A stretch of 64,000 nucleotides of DNA from Syngnathus acus (Eukaryota; Chordata; Actinopteri; Syngnathiformes; Syngnathidae): the NCBI RefSeq assembly GCF_901709675.1, contig NC_051098.1, forward strand, positions 8,929,000 through 8,992,999, read 5' to 3'. Shown here piece after piece: positions 12,525 to 24,271 of this stretch. The notes below the pieces were generated by a model, which had not been told where the DNA came from, ran no database searches, and saw only the letters and a program-made list of their open reading frames with translations. A program made the position numbers and the translations under genes. Within the stretch, counting starts at the first letter, position 1; each line of letters opens with the position of its first letter.

Positions 12525-12981
12525 GGGCAGTATGGTGGAGTAGTACCTCTGCTTGAGCAGCAGCCACAGGTTTGAACCTGGATTCAGGCCCTTCTATGAG
12601 CTTGTGTGGATTTTTTGTGGTACACCAGGTTCCTCACAAATTCCAAAAACATGTCTGTAGGTCAACTGAAGACTTTACATTGGCCATTGGTGGACATGTA
12701 TGTTTATTAATATCGGTTTGTGCCGTGCAATTGGTCCAGTCCAGCGTGTACCACGTCTCTCTTGCCCCAAGTCAGCTGGACTCAGCTCATCTGCAAATCT
12801 AATGAGGATCATCCATCCATCCATTTTCTATACCGCTTGTCCCCACGGGGGTCGCGGGCATGCTGGAGCACACAGGAGGTGGAATCAAACCTGCACCCTC
12901 CTAACTGTGCGGCAGACATGCTAACCAGTGTGCCTCCGTGCCGCTATCGAATGAGGATTAGTGGCGTAGAAAATGGATAGC
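12525..12981 (+). repeat. SINE copy, split by a nested SINE
   Basis: Full-length degraded SINE. It shows a head (GGGCAGTATGGTGGAGTAG, GGTTTGAACCTGG box-B-like), a middle (TTCCAAAAACATGTCTGTAGG...CAACTGAAGAC), a 3' body (TCCAGTCCAGCGTGTACCA, CAAGTCAGCTGGA, CTAATGAGGAT) and a tail (GTAGAAAATGGATAG at the right end). Positions 12810-12949 are a second, antisense copy inserted into its 3' body, flanked by a 9-bp duplication. Confidence 0.8.
12810..12949 (-). mobile_element. Nested antisense SINE with 9-bp target duplication
   Basis: It begins with the reverse complement of the SINE tail (CATCCATCCATCCATTTTCT, ACCGCTTGTCC, CGGGGGTCGCGGGC) and ends with the reverse complement of the head (CTAACTGTGCGGCAGACATG, CTAACCAGTGTGCC). 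The middle is deleted. AATGAGGAT occurs immediately on both sides (12801-12809 and 12950-12958) and is part of the host SINE, so this is a clean target-site duplication. Confidence 0.85.
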
Positions 12982-13312
12982 AATTTTTTATGTGTTCATT
13001 ACAAGCCAATGCTAAGTTTGTGACCTTTGAAAAAAAAAAACTTGCAATGGGAGTTGAACAATTAGTGCATGTGAATAAATCACCACATCTACATTTTAAC
13101 TCAGGCTTGTCACAGGTTGCTATGCTGTAGTATTTCTTTTTGTATAATCGTTGAAAAAATAATTTCCTGTGTAATCTTGCCTTTGTATTATGACAGATCC
13201 AACACCAATATTTTGACACCCTGGAGTGTTACAAGTTTTTCATTGGTAATGAGGGCGTTGGGCTGGGATCCAGCTAGAAAGTCTATATAAAGATTTGCCA
13301 GCTCTATTTGTA

Positions 13313-13375
13313 TTAAATAATAATAATAATAATAAGAATAATAATGATGATCATAATAATGATAATAATAATAAA
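13313..13375. repeat. (AAT)n imperfect microsatellite
   Basis: AAT/ATA units interrupted by GATGATCAT; on the - strand it yields a tyrosine-rich ORF artefact. Confidence 0.85.
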
Positions 13376-14432
13376 GGAAAGACTTGCTCCATAATCTATG
13401 TAAATGCAGCCGGCTATGACAGAAGCCTGGCAAGCATATCCCTTATGACACACTCCTGAGCGGCTGCTACATAGAGTGTTATGAAAACATTTCGACTATT
13501 TGATGGATTGAGAGGAGTTTGCTTAAACAAACGCACACTGTCAGTAGTCCTTCAGTTCAGCCGTCGGGTCATTTAAGAGCACATTTCTATGTACAAGGAC
13601 AGAGGGAGGGGGTTTGCCTCTTAAACGGGAGTGGGAGTCAAGAATTTAGATGGAAGACAAAAAACATTAATTATCGAAGGACACAAATACTGTAGATAGT
13701 AATACAGAATAGCAATGCCTAGCAATCTACGGAAATATTTATGCAAAAATATGCTTAATTGGGGACAGATTGTGAAGGAAATTGACTGAGATCTCACATT
13801 AAACTCATCCAGTTAAAAGTATTCTCTTCATTTTAGTTTAATTTATTCTCTTCATTTTACAGTTGTTACAGTGAAACTAAAATACTAAAAATATAAAATG
13901 TCTATTGTTTTTTGAAACAAATTTCATATCAATTTTATTTTAGCTTTAAAGGTATTCCTACGACAAACATAATTTTGTTGTTGTGCCACAGCAGCCAAAG
14001 CAGAAGATTTTAATAAGCAAAATTAAATAATAATGGCTATCACTCATCTGTTACATCCTGACCTAATTTTATCTGTCACACTGGAGCTGTTGACACTCAC
14101 AATGTTCCTGATAATTGGTACAACCATTTCTACAATGCCCCCGAGAGTCCTCCTCACTTCTTCCTCGTAGTTGCCGAGGCCATGGGCCTCATGGGAACAG
14201 CCAGATTGTTGACACAAATAGATATTCTGGCAATGAAAATATTTTGCTTCCCCTAATGCTGACATTGGTCTACATGCTCCTGCATCTTTCCCTCTGTTGG
14301 GATAAACAGCTCCCGTGTAGTGTGTATGTGTGTGGGAGGATGTAAATTCTTGTGGGGGTCTGGATTTGCTGACAGGTGCATTAAATACACAGCTCAGCAT
14401 ACTTGATATCACTGAAAGTGAAGAGTTTATAA

Positions 14433-14463
14433 CTGTGTGTGTGTGTGTGAGTGTGTGTGTGTG
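14433..14463. repeat. (TG)n microsatellite
   Basis: Two TG runs separated by a single GA interruption. Confidence 0.9.
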
Positions 14464-16993
14464 CTCATAGAGTAACTTGCTTAAAGACCTAAATTTAACA
14501 GTGCAAATCTAATGATAAAGGACACATACTATGCATATTATTCAAGTTCCCACATGTGTAAAAGTAATCTGACATGCTTTGGTCGAAATATTCGATGCAG
14601 ACAATACAGAAATGTGTGTGCGTCTGTGTATCAAACGACCCTGCTGATTTTAGAAAACTAAGAAACCCAACTATTTGTATACAAGCAACTAAAAACTAAT
14701 TTTGTACAATAATATGCTGCTGCATATCTCTCTCTTTCTCTACCCCTGCATGATATGATGCAAGAACAACTAAAGTAGGAGCATTGGGCGATTGAAGCAA
14801 ACAAGATTATAAATAAATAAATATTTTCTTTTTTGCACAACTTTCAGTTTCACATGACAGTAGAAATGATCTTCGGAAAAAAAAAATCAGTCGACGCTCA
14901 GAAATGTATTTGTTGTCATTAGAGTCACACATTTGATACATTGCAAGCTCCGACAATTACATCACATTTACTGGGTGCGGGTGGATACTCGAAGAATGAT
15001 AGACGTTGAAAGCTGCGTTGTAATCAGCCCTTAAATGGAATTCAATGCAGGCAGAAACGTCCAATAAAACCATGAGCTTGGTGGAAATTGCTTGGCAATG
15101 CTGGCATACTGGTTTTGCTTATCACCTGTGACACATCAACGACCTTCTTCACCATCAGCGCCATTAAGCATGCGTTTCCTTCTGACACTTTCTCTTATTC
15201 AATCGATAAGCACAATGTTGGTGGCAAACTCTTCCTCACTATCGCTGACATCTGACTTCATTTAACTTGGCACAAAATAAATTTATTTTTGAATATGTAA
15301 TTAAACATGGTTAGAGTCACAGAAGGCCTGATTCTTGTTTATCTATGAAAGGTTAACCAGACTGACAAATCCTCTGGTATGGCTGTGTTAAGAGTGACAA
15401 TTATTCCCCCATCTACTTAGGGTTGTGACGGTTGTGACTGACAATCATAAATAATGAAGCTTTTTTTTGCAAATCCTTTTGTGTGCTCAACACTGAGTTT
15501 GTCTGAATCACCGTCTGTGATTAGGACGTGAAATGGAACGACAGCCGATAAAGAAAGGACAACTTGTGAGTGTTGAGTGTGTTGTATAATCTGACAAAAT
15601 AACCGTTTTCTTAGGTGCTTGTATTTCTTCATTCCACTCTTTCTTCTTTTTATTATTGGGCAGGCTTCATGCCCTGTGGCATCATGCCAGGTCAGTCTTA
15701 TCACACACCATAAGAGCAGTAGTTCTTCCTTGACAAGTGTGAGGAAGTCATATTTTCAAAATCAGTTCTAATGGTAAAAATAGTTATGCGTGTAGGTCGC
15801 TCGAGTAGGAATTGGTGGGCATTCCCCACTCTAACCCACAAACCAGAAGTTGCTTCAACTTTGTCTTATACAGTCGATCCAACACTTCCCCTTGGAGAGT
15901 CAGCAATAAAAACAAATCTGGACCCAATCGGTCAAATGCATCACTGGGACAACATGATTATTTTTGCCTAACACAGGAAAGAGTCCTCTCATAATAAACG
16001 CAGGGCGAGGTGCTGACAGATTGTGTTAACCCCAATCTGAATGAAAGAGGAGGAACCTGAACCATCTCCTCAATGTTCTTTTTTGATGTTCAGTAGACTG
16101 ATGAACGCTCATGTTTTTTTTCTTGCAGTATGAATATCTCATGTTAACTCTTGATGTGCTAAATCACTTGATAAATACATATTTCTCTGTAATGATTGGT
16201 TTACCTCACTCTGTAACAACATTAGACGGGCAGGTTGGCATCTTGCATCAGCATGCAGTTGTGAATATTTTTAAATGTCTTCAACGTTGTACATGTTGAA
16301 GGCCCCTGGGTTTCGTGTATGTTTGCTCAGTCTAATGCTTTACCAGTTACATCAACAGTAATTTTAGTGCAGCAAGTCACTGACAGATGTTACATGTGCA
16401 ATGGTGGGTCAATCATACCTGATTCCAATAAATAAACAGTGAGCATATGGTCACAGTATGTGTTGATAGAGAATCTGGTGTGATAACCTTACAAGGCAGG
16501 TTATGGCTTTTCTCACTCTTACTCACTCGTGGATCAATCAACACCTCACGTGATAGCAAATCCAGAATATTTTTAATCTGAGTCATTGATGTAAAAACGT
16601 TGGTCAGAGGATGCTTTTGTAGAGATCTGCACTCAATGACAGTTAAATCCATACTCGGATAGAGTTTTACTTTCGATGATTGTTTTCCCTTTACATACTA
16701 CCACAATGAATTTGAAATAACCTGTCCTGAATAAAACCAGTTTTGTGGCCCTCTACATATTTTTACTAGCAAATTGATTCACCAATACAGTGTTTTCATA
16801 GCTTAAAAAAACATTTAGCGTTGGCACAATGGGACCAAGAATATCCGCAAAACAATTTTTTTTACAAAGCCAAAGCATTCTTCAAAAAAATGCTGATAAA
16901 GTTTCATTATGTGTTGCCTGCAGGGATGGGTGGAAAGGTCTAAAAAAATAATCTCCGCAAAATTGTAAAATACCCAAAAGTCAACTTTCTGGC

Positions 16994-17080
16994 CTGGCAC
17001 CTGGGGCGGCCCAAGCGTATTTTAGGGGAAGGGGGCAGTGTCCCCATGGCCCCCTCTAGCTCTGCTAGTACTGGTACTTT
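16994..17080 (+). repeat. Possible DNA-transposon end fragment
   Basis: 'GGGGCGGCCCAAGCGTATTT' followed by GGGGGCAGTGTCCCCATGGC and CCCCTCTAGCTCTGCTA resembles the terminal region of nonautonomous DNA transposons frequent in fish ('gcccctctagctccgccactg' type). Only one end is visible. Confidence 0.35.
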
Positions 17081-19276
17081 GCATAATTCTCAGCATGTCT
17101 TGTTGCGTAAATATTTCTAATTTCTTCAGCACTGCAATTTTGTCTCTGCATTCAAGATATAACAGGTGATCAAACAAAAGATATTTCAGCTTCTATTTAT
17201 TTTGAACTTGGCTGTTCTCCTCGCCAACGTTTCCTTTCGGATTTTGAAAGACACGACTAACATTAAACTTTTTATGTTAAGTAGGGGTCACCAGAATATC
17301 ATGCTGCAAGCCACAAATGACCCCTGGGGTGCAATTTTGAGACCCAAAGATTTAATGATTGAAACATGAAAATGAATAGACAATTTTCCAGTTCATTAAT
17401 TGTAATTATCTATCTCTAGTCTCACAGTGAGCATACCCACATATAAGATATTTGGTCAAATTAGACAGTTCCAGTTTGGCTCTGTAAAAAAAAGTGAATA
17501 ATGTGCAATCAACGAAAAATCAAGTACAATCCAAGAAAAAAATGAGGAAACGTCACACTGACGACATTGCGGACTTGGCAGCTGGCCATTGTTCTGATGA
17601 GTACCCGTTAGGAAATGGACTGATTCCCTCTCTGAGAGCTTAAACCAATTTCCTGAGGCTTGTCAACTTCTTTGATGAAGGCTGGTACTAAGAGGTTGCG
17701 TGTGCCACTGGGTTGCCAAGGTGACGGGACATCCTGGCAGGATAAACAGGACATGAGGCTGATCAAAGACTGATTAGAAGCCCCTTTGCCCAAGAAGAAT
17801 GGGTCTGAGTGGCTAGTGGTAGCATTACCTTCTCAACTTCTATCATTTATGGAGTTTGGAGATGCACTCGTAATGTTAGACTGTGGCTTTGTCAAAATTA
17901 ACACAAATACACTGCCTCTATGCATGCAATGCATCATTTAGAGATAGAAAATAATGTGAAACCCCCGCAGAAGTTGTGCATGCAAGTATTCTATATTTTT
18001 ACATGTTTTTTAATAATCCGAATACTGCTAATATTCGGGTTTTCAAAGTGTAACCAGTCATTATTTACATTCCCTACGCTAGTCATCAGTGTCTTCTTTT
18101 TTTCCTCCCACCCACTCTAGGTCTTTGAAATACCAGTCAGTGATATGGTAAAATGCTGAAGAAGGTCAATGCAAATTCTACTATCTCTAGCCTCTTTATC
18201 ATCACTCTTGAGCTCTCTACTGAGACCTTGGGCTCATTATCAGACATAACACCTGGCTACATACAAAAAGGATAAGTGCTCAGCAAAATGGAGCTTCCAA
18301 AATGAAAACAATTATTTCAGTGTAACATCTACCCAGAGTAGGAACCAAATGAGATGAAGTCACTCCCAGGTCACTGTCACACATCTTAACCCTGTGAGTC
18401 GCAATTCATTAATTTGGTTCTCCTCTAAGGACCTTTATGAATCTATGTAGAAAGAATATTGTGTTTGGATACTTAGTAAATCTTATACATGGACTATCCT
18501 GATGATATTCTGAAGATTTTTTTATTTTCCACCTAACTCTACTTTTGCCACACTCAACCCTCTCCACCAAAGGTCCCTCAAGATCCGACGACACCTGTAA
18601 GAGGAGACAATGAGGTGGTTGAGTGCTCATCACAACATTGAGCTGCTCATACATGTCCAAGGACAAAGACCCCAACACCTGTGGGTGCAGAGGTCAGGGA
18701 CTGGGTGGGTGGGTTCTATTTCTATGGGTACATTTCAAGACATCTGAAAGTTAGCAACTGTGTCAATTTTATGGAGCCAAGCATGGTGTTTGTAGGTGGT
18801 TGATAGGAATTGTGTGTTTGAAGCTTAACTAGATGAAGTAAATGAATGAGAACGTTTTGAACACCTCTGGATGTGTGTGTGTATGTGTGTGTTGGGGGGA
18901 GGGGCAGAGGGGATATAACAGCTCTCTGCACATCACTGCCTTTCCATACAGTCCAGGTGTGCATTGTGAGTCTATTGTCACCCAACTGGACTTATCAGCC
19001 CCTCTTCTTCTTGACAGCTACCTGGTCTTTGATGTCTGGGAAGTCTTTCACCCTTTTTCGGTGAGGGTCATAGAAATCTCACACAGACACACTAACACAC
19101 ACCCACCTGCACGTGCACACACAGACATGAAGAAGCATGTGCAGAAATTCACACGCACATGCAAACGCTTAGAGGGGAGGGAAGGCAGGAATAACAAGAG
19201 AGCAGGAGGGAAGGGAAGTACAAGTAAACACTTGCTCTATCAAAAGCACACGCTTTGAGTCAGCTCGTAGGATGAA

Positions 19277-19650
19277 GCCTTGTTGGGTGTTCTGGCGGAC
19301 TGAGGGCGTTTCTTTTTACAAGGCGCACTGCAATAAATCCTGAGAATCCTTCTTGGAATCAATTCATTGGACACATTATTATTATTAGTAGTAGTATCTT
19401 TGATATTATTTAAAAAAAAAAGAAAAACCTGGCTGTCACATGACTAAGGGTAGAATGCAGCCACGGGGTGGTGGTTATCATATACGGACAAGAACCATTG
19501 AGTTGAAGGCGAGCTCCAAGTGGCCACTTCACAGCTGTGGTTTGTGATCCGCAAGTGGAGATCTTCTTGCAGTTTCCAATCCACCTATGTACACAGCTAG
19601 ACTGTGCTTTAGGCTAGACTTGTGCTGGGCACAAAAATAGAGCTCAAAGA
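19277..19650 (+). repeat. Unclassified repeat family A, copy with internal insertion
   Basis: The left part (TTGGGTGTTCTGGCGGACTG, GGGCGTTTCTTTTT, AAGGCGCACTG) and the right part (GGCTAGACTTGTGCTGGGCA then CAAAAATAGAGCTC) match the middle and 3' end of the best copy at 38840-39100. Between them lies unrelated sequence, including family B copy 2. Confidence 0.6.
19513..19580 (+). repeat. Dispersed repeat family B, copy 2
   Basis: The order GGCCACTTCACA...GTGATCCGCAAGTGGAGATC...CTTGCAG matches 3523-3590. It lies inside a copy of repeat family A, so it may be a later insertion or an internal part of a longer family A element. Confidence 0.45.
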
Positions 19651-20711
19651 GTTAGTAATAGTCTCAGAATTAGGAACACACCTCTCAAGTCAAATAAGTG
19701 TGATTTGGGTTTTATTTGAGGCTCAATTCAATTTGAATAAATATTTTCAGATTCAACAATGAATATATATTTTCTGAAAAGCTATCTCTCGAAAGTCAAA
19801 CTTTGAACTGCCATCATTCAAGATCTAAGCATGTCTCACACTTAGTTCAGTTATCGTCATAGGATGTGTGTTTTTGCGTTTACTTTACTTTTTAACTCTC
19901 CACATTAATATAAAAATTGCTGGAACATACTTTAGGAAATAATTCTAATTTGATACTTAAGAATTAAACAGCTGCGACTTACACATTGTTGCTTGATAAA
20001 ATAAAACAGCTGTTGGTCTCATAGCAAATAAGAATACAGAAAAAATTAAATAGAAACTATAATTCACGCGCTTTTAATAGCAGGCTCAAAATTACCAATA
20101 TACTGTATAGATCTGTAATGATCTGCATGTAAACACCATGCTGTTTTGTCTACTTGCCACTCCCCCCTCCTCACACTGAGCCAAAGTCTGTGATTATTTT
20201 CTTAGTGCTCCTGATGGGCCGTGATGACAGATGACAGACTGTCAAGAGGGTCTCTGATTGCACAAACAGCTTCAGCAGTACACTTTCACTCACAGTTAAA
20301 ATCACTTTTTCATTTACTGCATAACTGTGTCACCCTCCAATTTGAAAAGGGCATCATTTATTTTTTTATTTTTTTTAACAAAATGCATTACTAAGTGTTA
20401 TTGTTTTTAACATTTATTTAGACAGCGACTCTCCTTCATAGGAAAATGCCAGGATGCAATTCTTGTCATTTTCAAACCCAAAGCTCTTTGTTGGAATACA
20501 ATATTAAATACATTTACATTACAATAAATATAAATGTGACATGAGTTATCTGACGTTCACTTATTAGAGTGTGAGGGGGGTGGTCCTCTGGTTCAATTTC
20601 ACAATTTGACCTTTGAACTTCATGGTGTTGTTTTACACCTCAGGTTAATTGGTGTCCCTGTCAGTATGTCTGCCGCTATGTACGTGTGTGTATGTGCCAT
20701 AATGAGTCTGC

Positions 20712-20713
<2 letters not shown>

Positions 20714-20788
<75 letters not shown>
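20714..20788. repeat. (TC)37 microsatellite
   Basis: Thirty-seven perfect dinucleotide units, among the longest pure dinucleotide arrays in the window. Confidence 0.95.
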
Positions 20789-20792
<4 letters not shown>

Positions 20793-22296
20793 GGTGCATA
20801 ACAGCAGTAGGGAGCTTTTATCCCAGGCATATCCCTGAGAATTTCGGGAATTTCTCCCAGACCCTCCTGGTCACACTGCCCTGGCAGCTCCTGCTCACTC
20901 ACTCACGCACACAAATACAACACTTACACCACCCCTCCTTCACAACACAATTGATAGACACAGCCCAAAGAGCAGACACCTGGCTGTACGTGCACATCCA
21001 CCCACACACACCCTGGGGAACCTCAGGGATCAGCAGAAACACTCTAGAGAAACAGGAGAAGACAGAAGGAACCAGATGCAAGATAGCACTCAACAAAACT
21101 GACTGAGAAGGGGGCGAAAGGGGGTGTTCAGCGAGTTGTGGGCAAAATTGTGACAGAAACAGACACATAAAGGCAATTGAAATGTCTGTGTCAAAAAGCA
21201 AACAGCGTCAACGATCATTATGTTTAATTTGAATTATTATTTGGTAAACCAAGTACTAAACAAAGTATACGAAACTAAGTTTAGAAACATACCACCCTAA
21301 GAGTCAAGCCATGAAAGTGTTTATCCATGCTTGTCAGCAAGGGTGCAGCCTACCTGTCATTCCGGAGTTAACACCACCTGAGTGTTCTGTCAGCTTCACT
21401 TCCTCTCCTTTCTACTGCTTGCCAATCAAACATCCACCCCACAAAACGCACTTGTGTGCATCCAACTACAGAGCATGCTGTGTGTTCTACAACTTTGGAT
21501 TTTTTGGGAGTGGACGCTAATGTGATGAAAGCCGAGTCGGCATCAACCAGTCACCGATGACATCATTGATTCTTTTCAGTACAGTACTATAATTAAAAAA
21601 AAAAAAAAACAGAAGGAGGGAATCCTTTGCAATAATCAATAGTCACTGAAAACACTACGTTTACGCAAAACATACACATTAGGACAAGTGACTTGGAAAC
21701 TTGTCCACATTCTGGACCCACCACAGCAGTGGCCTCTGAATTGTTGGAAATTGCGCTCTTTGTGTGTGGTGGAATAATTTCCCACTCTCCTCTCACTTTG
21801 ATTGTGTGGGCTGGGAAAAAAAGGGTTGACCTACTGGAGTCTGGCTTTTTCCTTCTTGCTTCACCTTCACTTACCAAAGCTGCACAATCAGGAGTAGATA
21901 ACAATCTAAGTCAATGACGGTGACTCAGGTGTTACTGGTAGCATCTCTGCCATTCCCTCAAGGACGGCAAAAATATGTGACTAAGAAATGGATAGTTGAC
22001 CTCAAGCTCTAAAAGTCATTGTGGAGTAATAAGCTTGACTAGTCGATTTGCCTGAATAATGGTGGCCATTCTATTTGGATAGAGACCAAAGTATGGAGTG
22101 GATTGAGCGAATGCCATCAAGCGCACGCACGCACACACACACACACTCGCACAAAGACATGCACACACACAAGGTTTACTATCCAAACACTGCGGGCATA
22201 GTTCCAGTATGTGCTCTTCTTCATTTCTTTCCAACTGTGTCTGTACCTTTGGGGCCAAGGTAAACACGCCAAGCCCTATCTTTGTAAGTTAGTGCC

Positions 22297-22407
22297 TGTG
22301 TGCTCGGCATAAAAACGGGCGCATCTTCATTTTTCTGTTGCAGCAAGTCTAGTATAGCATGTTTGTGACTTTGGCAGACCGTGCTGCGTGTCACGAGGTG
22401 TTCTAGG
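22297..22407 (+). repeat. Unclassified repeat family A, 5' fragment
   Basis: GTGTGCTCGGCATAAAAAC, GGGCGCATCTTCATTTTTCT, AGCAAGTCTAG, ACTTTGGCAGACCGTGCTGC follow the same order as at 38870-38960. A weak 3' match may lie at 22815-22875. Confidence 0.6.
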
Positions 22408-23273
22408 AACTGATGGCTGATGTTTTCTATTACACTACACCTGGTGCATTTGCAAATTTAATATAAAAGGTAGATTAAGTTAGTACATTTTAGACTTGGT
22501 AAAACCACGTCTAACTTGTGGCGCAGGTGGTGTAACAGTCGTGCGTGCAAGGTGGTCTCCAAATGTCCATTTCACATGTATTGCCGACTATAATTTCCTC
22601 AAGGGGAGATCTTGTATGAACATACTTTGCGCATGCCAATGTCATGCTAATACACAGACAAGTGATTCTATTTCTGCTTCTGCAATATCAAACTCCGTTT
22701 GCTTCCAACACACCTGATTTTAATGCAAATGAGGGATTTACCAATTGGGCTACCAATCACAATGTGGAATGATGAAAATTCTTCCTTACTCCCAATTCTA
22801 TCTAGTCTAGAAAAATACCAAAATAAAATACCTATGCACACAATTAGAGTGTGCTAGACTTAGTAATAGGCCCCTACATGTGTGTAATAGTCGTATGTCA
22901 GCATCTAGCTCTAGGACAGACCCCCTGCTTCCACTTCTGTGGGTAAACTCAAATTTGAAGGCTTGTGCAGTATGTGCGTTTTGTTTGTGATGAAGAGCCC
23001 ATCATACCTTCAAAGAGAAACAAAATTAAATCTAAATTAAATTAAGAACTACAGCTCTAGCTATATGCTATGATTTTAATGGGCTTTGCCATGACAAATA
23101 CTGTTTTTCTAACCTTTGTGCTTCTTTCAGAATAAAAATAAATTAAGTAAATTTCCGAATCCAGTCACATGTGTGCATGTTTACTGACGCTATTATGAAT
23201 TGCTAAAATGTGATGCTGGATGTAAGATTTCTAAATAAATAATTAACTAAATCATTGCCTAGTATGACATCTT

Positions 23274-23297
23274 AAAATAATAATAATAATAATAATA
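23274..23297. repeat. (AAT)n microsatellite
   Basis: About seven AAT units. Confidence 0.85.
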
Positions 23298-24062
23298 GAT
23301 GAGGAAATACAATGATTGACAAATTAACATTAAGAGAGTGAGGTTTAAAAAAAATACAAGGAGGTCTGCAGCATGTGAGTGACACTGTCGCCACACAGCT
23401 GTTTGCTGTCTCCGTCAGTCATCTGGTCTCTGTTTCACAGACAATTCCTCTGTGACTCGCTAATAGACTTACAACCACCCACCCAGCCATCCGTTCCGTC
23501 CTGAACTGCTATTGGTTCCCTGGGGTTCTGGGACCTCCTCCACACTTGGTGCACTTAAGGTGGTTGTGCAAAGGTGAAAGATCTAGTCACTGAACAGTGT
23601 GTTTAATCATGTGGGAAATGAATTTTGAGTGAGAGGCCATCATTCCAACATTTATCCTTTATTTTGTAATTTTGAAACAAAAATAAAGAAGAAAGAGCTG
23701 AATGAAAATTCTGGCAGTGTTCTGTCTATCATGTTTTATGCTGCGGTCTCATCCTGTGGGTATATAAGTGTCTTTAGAAAGCTCAACTTTGGAAACAATT
23801 ATACATGTTGAACTGTTTTAATCCATAAAAATGCAGAGTTTTGACCTCAGATGCTCCTGTTCAGCTTTTTGATATGATGTACTAGTTGCATAGATGAAGA
23901 CGGTAACACAAAAGTGGGAGCATCCTCAGGTCACCAGTTGGTTGAGGATGCGGGTATACCAAACATTCATCATAATTGAACTCAGCAGTGTCTTCTCCAC
24001 ATTTCCAATAAGTAATACATTTCAGGTGAAGGGCTTAAGGTCATCCCTGAAGTGGGGATTGA

Positions 24063-24271
24063 AGTGGTTAGCACATCAGCCTCACATTCAATAAGTTCTA
24101 GTTTTGAGGGTCTGATGGAGTTCAGTGAAGCCTCTAAATAAGTCGTCAATAAGTGTGATCACAAGTGGTTGTCTTTACAGTATGTGATTTCTAATGTGCC
24201 TAAATTCAGCCGGGAAAGATTCCAGCTCACCCGAGACCCACAAGCGGAATCTCAAATGGATGGATGGATGC
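24063..24271 (+). repeat. Degraded SINE copy
   Basis: Head-like AGTGGTTAGCACATCAGCCT, then after a diverged middle GATTCCAGCTCACCCGAGAC, CAAGCGGAATCTCAAATGGA and a GGATGGATGG tail. Same family as 12525-12981. Confidence 0.6.

Larger units (their letters stand above)
12982..19276. other. Non-coding stretch, no gene recognised
   Basis: Holds an (AAT)n-rich tract, a (TG)n tract and a possible transposon end at 16994-17080. ORFs up to 138 codons (18842-19258) run through TG- or CA-rich sequence and are not credible genes. Confidence 0.55.
19651..24062. other. Non-coding stretch, no gene recognised
   Basis: Contains the long (TC)n tract at 20714-20788, an A run near 21596, (AC)n near 22130 and a partial family A repeat. 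The 166-codon ORF at 20606-21106 reads Leu-Ser through the TC repeat and is an artefact. Confidence 0.55.

Noticed and set aside
12525-12620. tRNA gene suggested by a GGTTTGAACC box-B-like motif
   Set aside because: It is the head of a SINE; no cloverleaf with matching acceptor stem could be formed.
18842-19258. 138-codon ORF
   Set aside because: Cys-Val and Thr-His runs come from TG/CA tracts; no domain or splice support.
20606-21106. 166-codon Leu-Ser-rich ORF
   Set aside because: The frame stays open only because it crosses (TC)37; the rest has no recognisable protein character.
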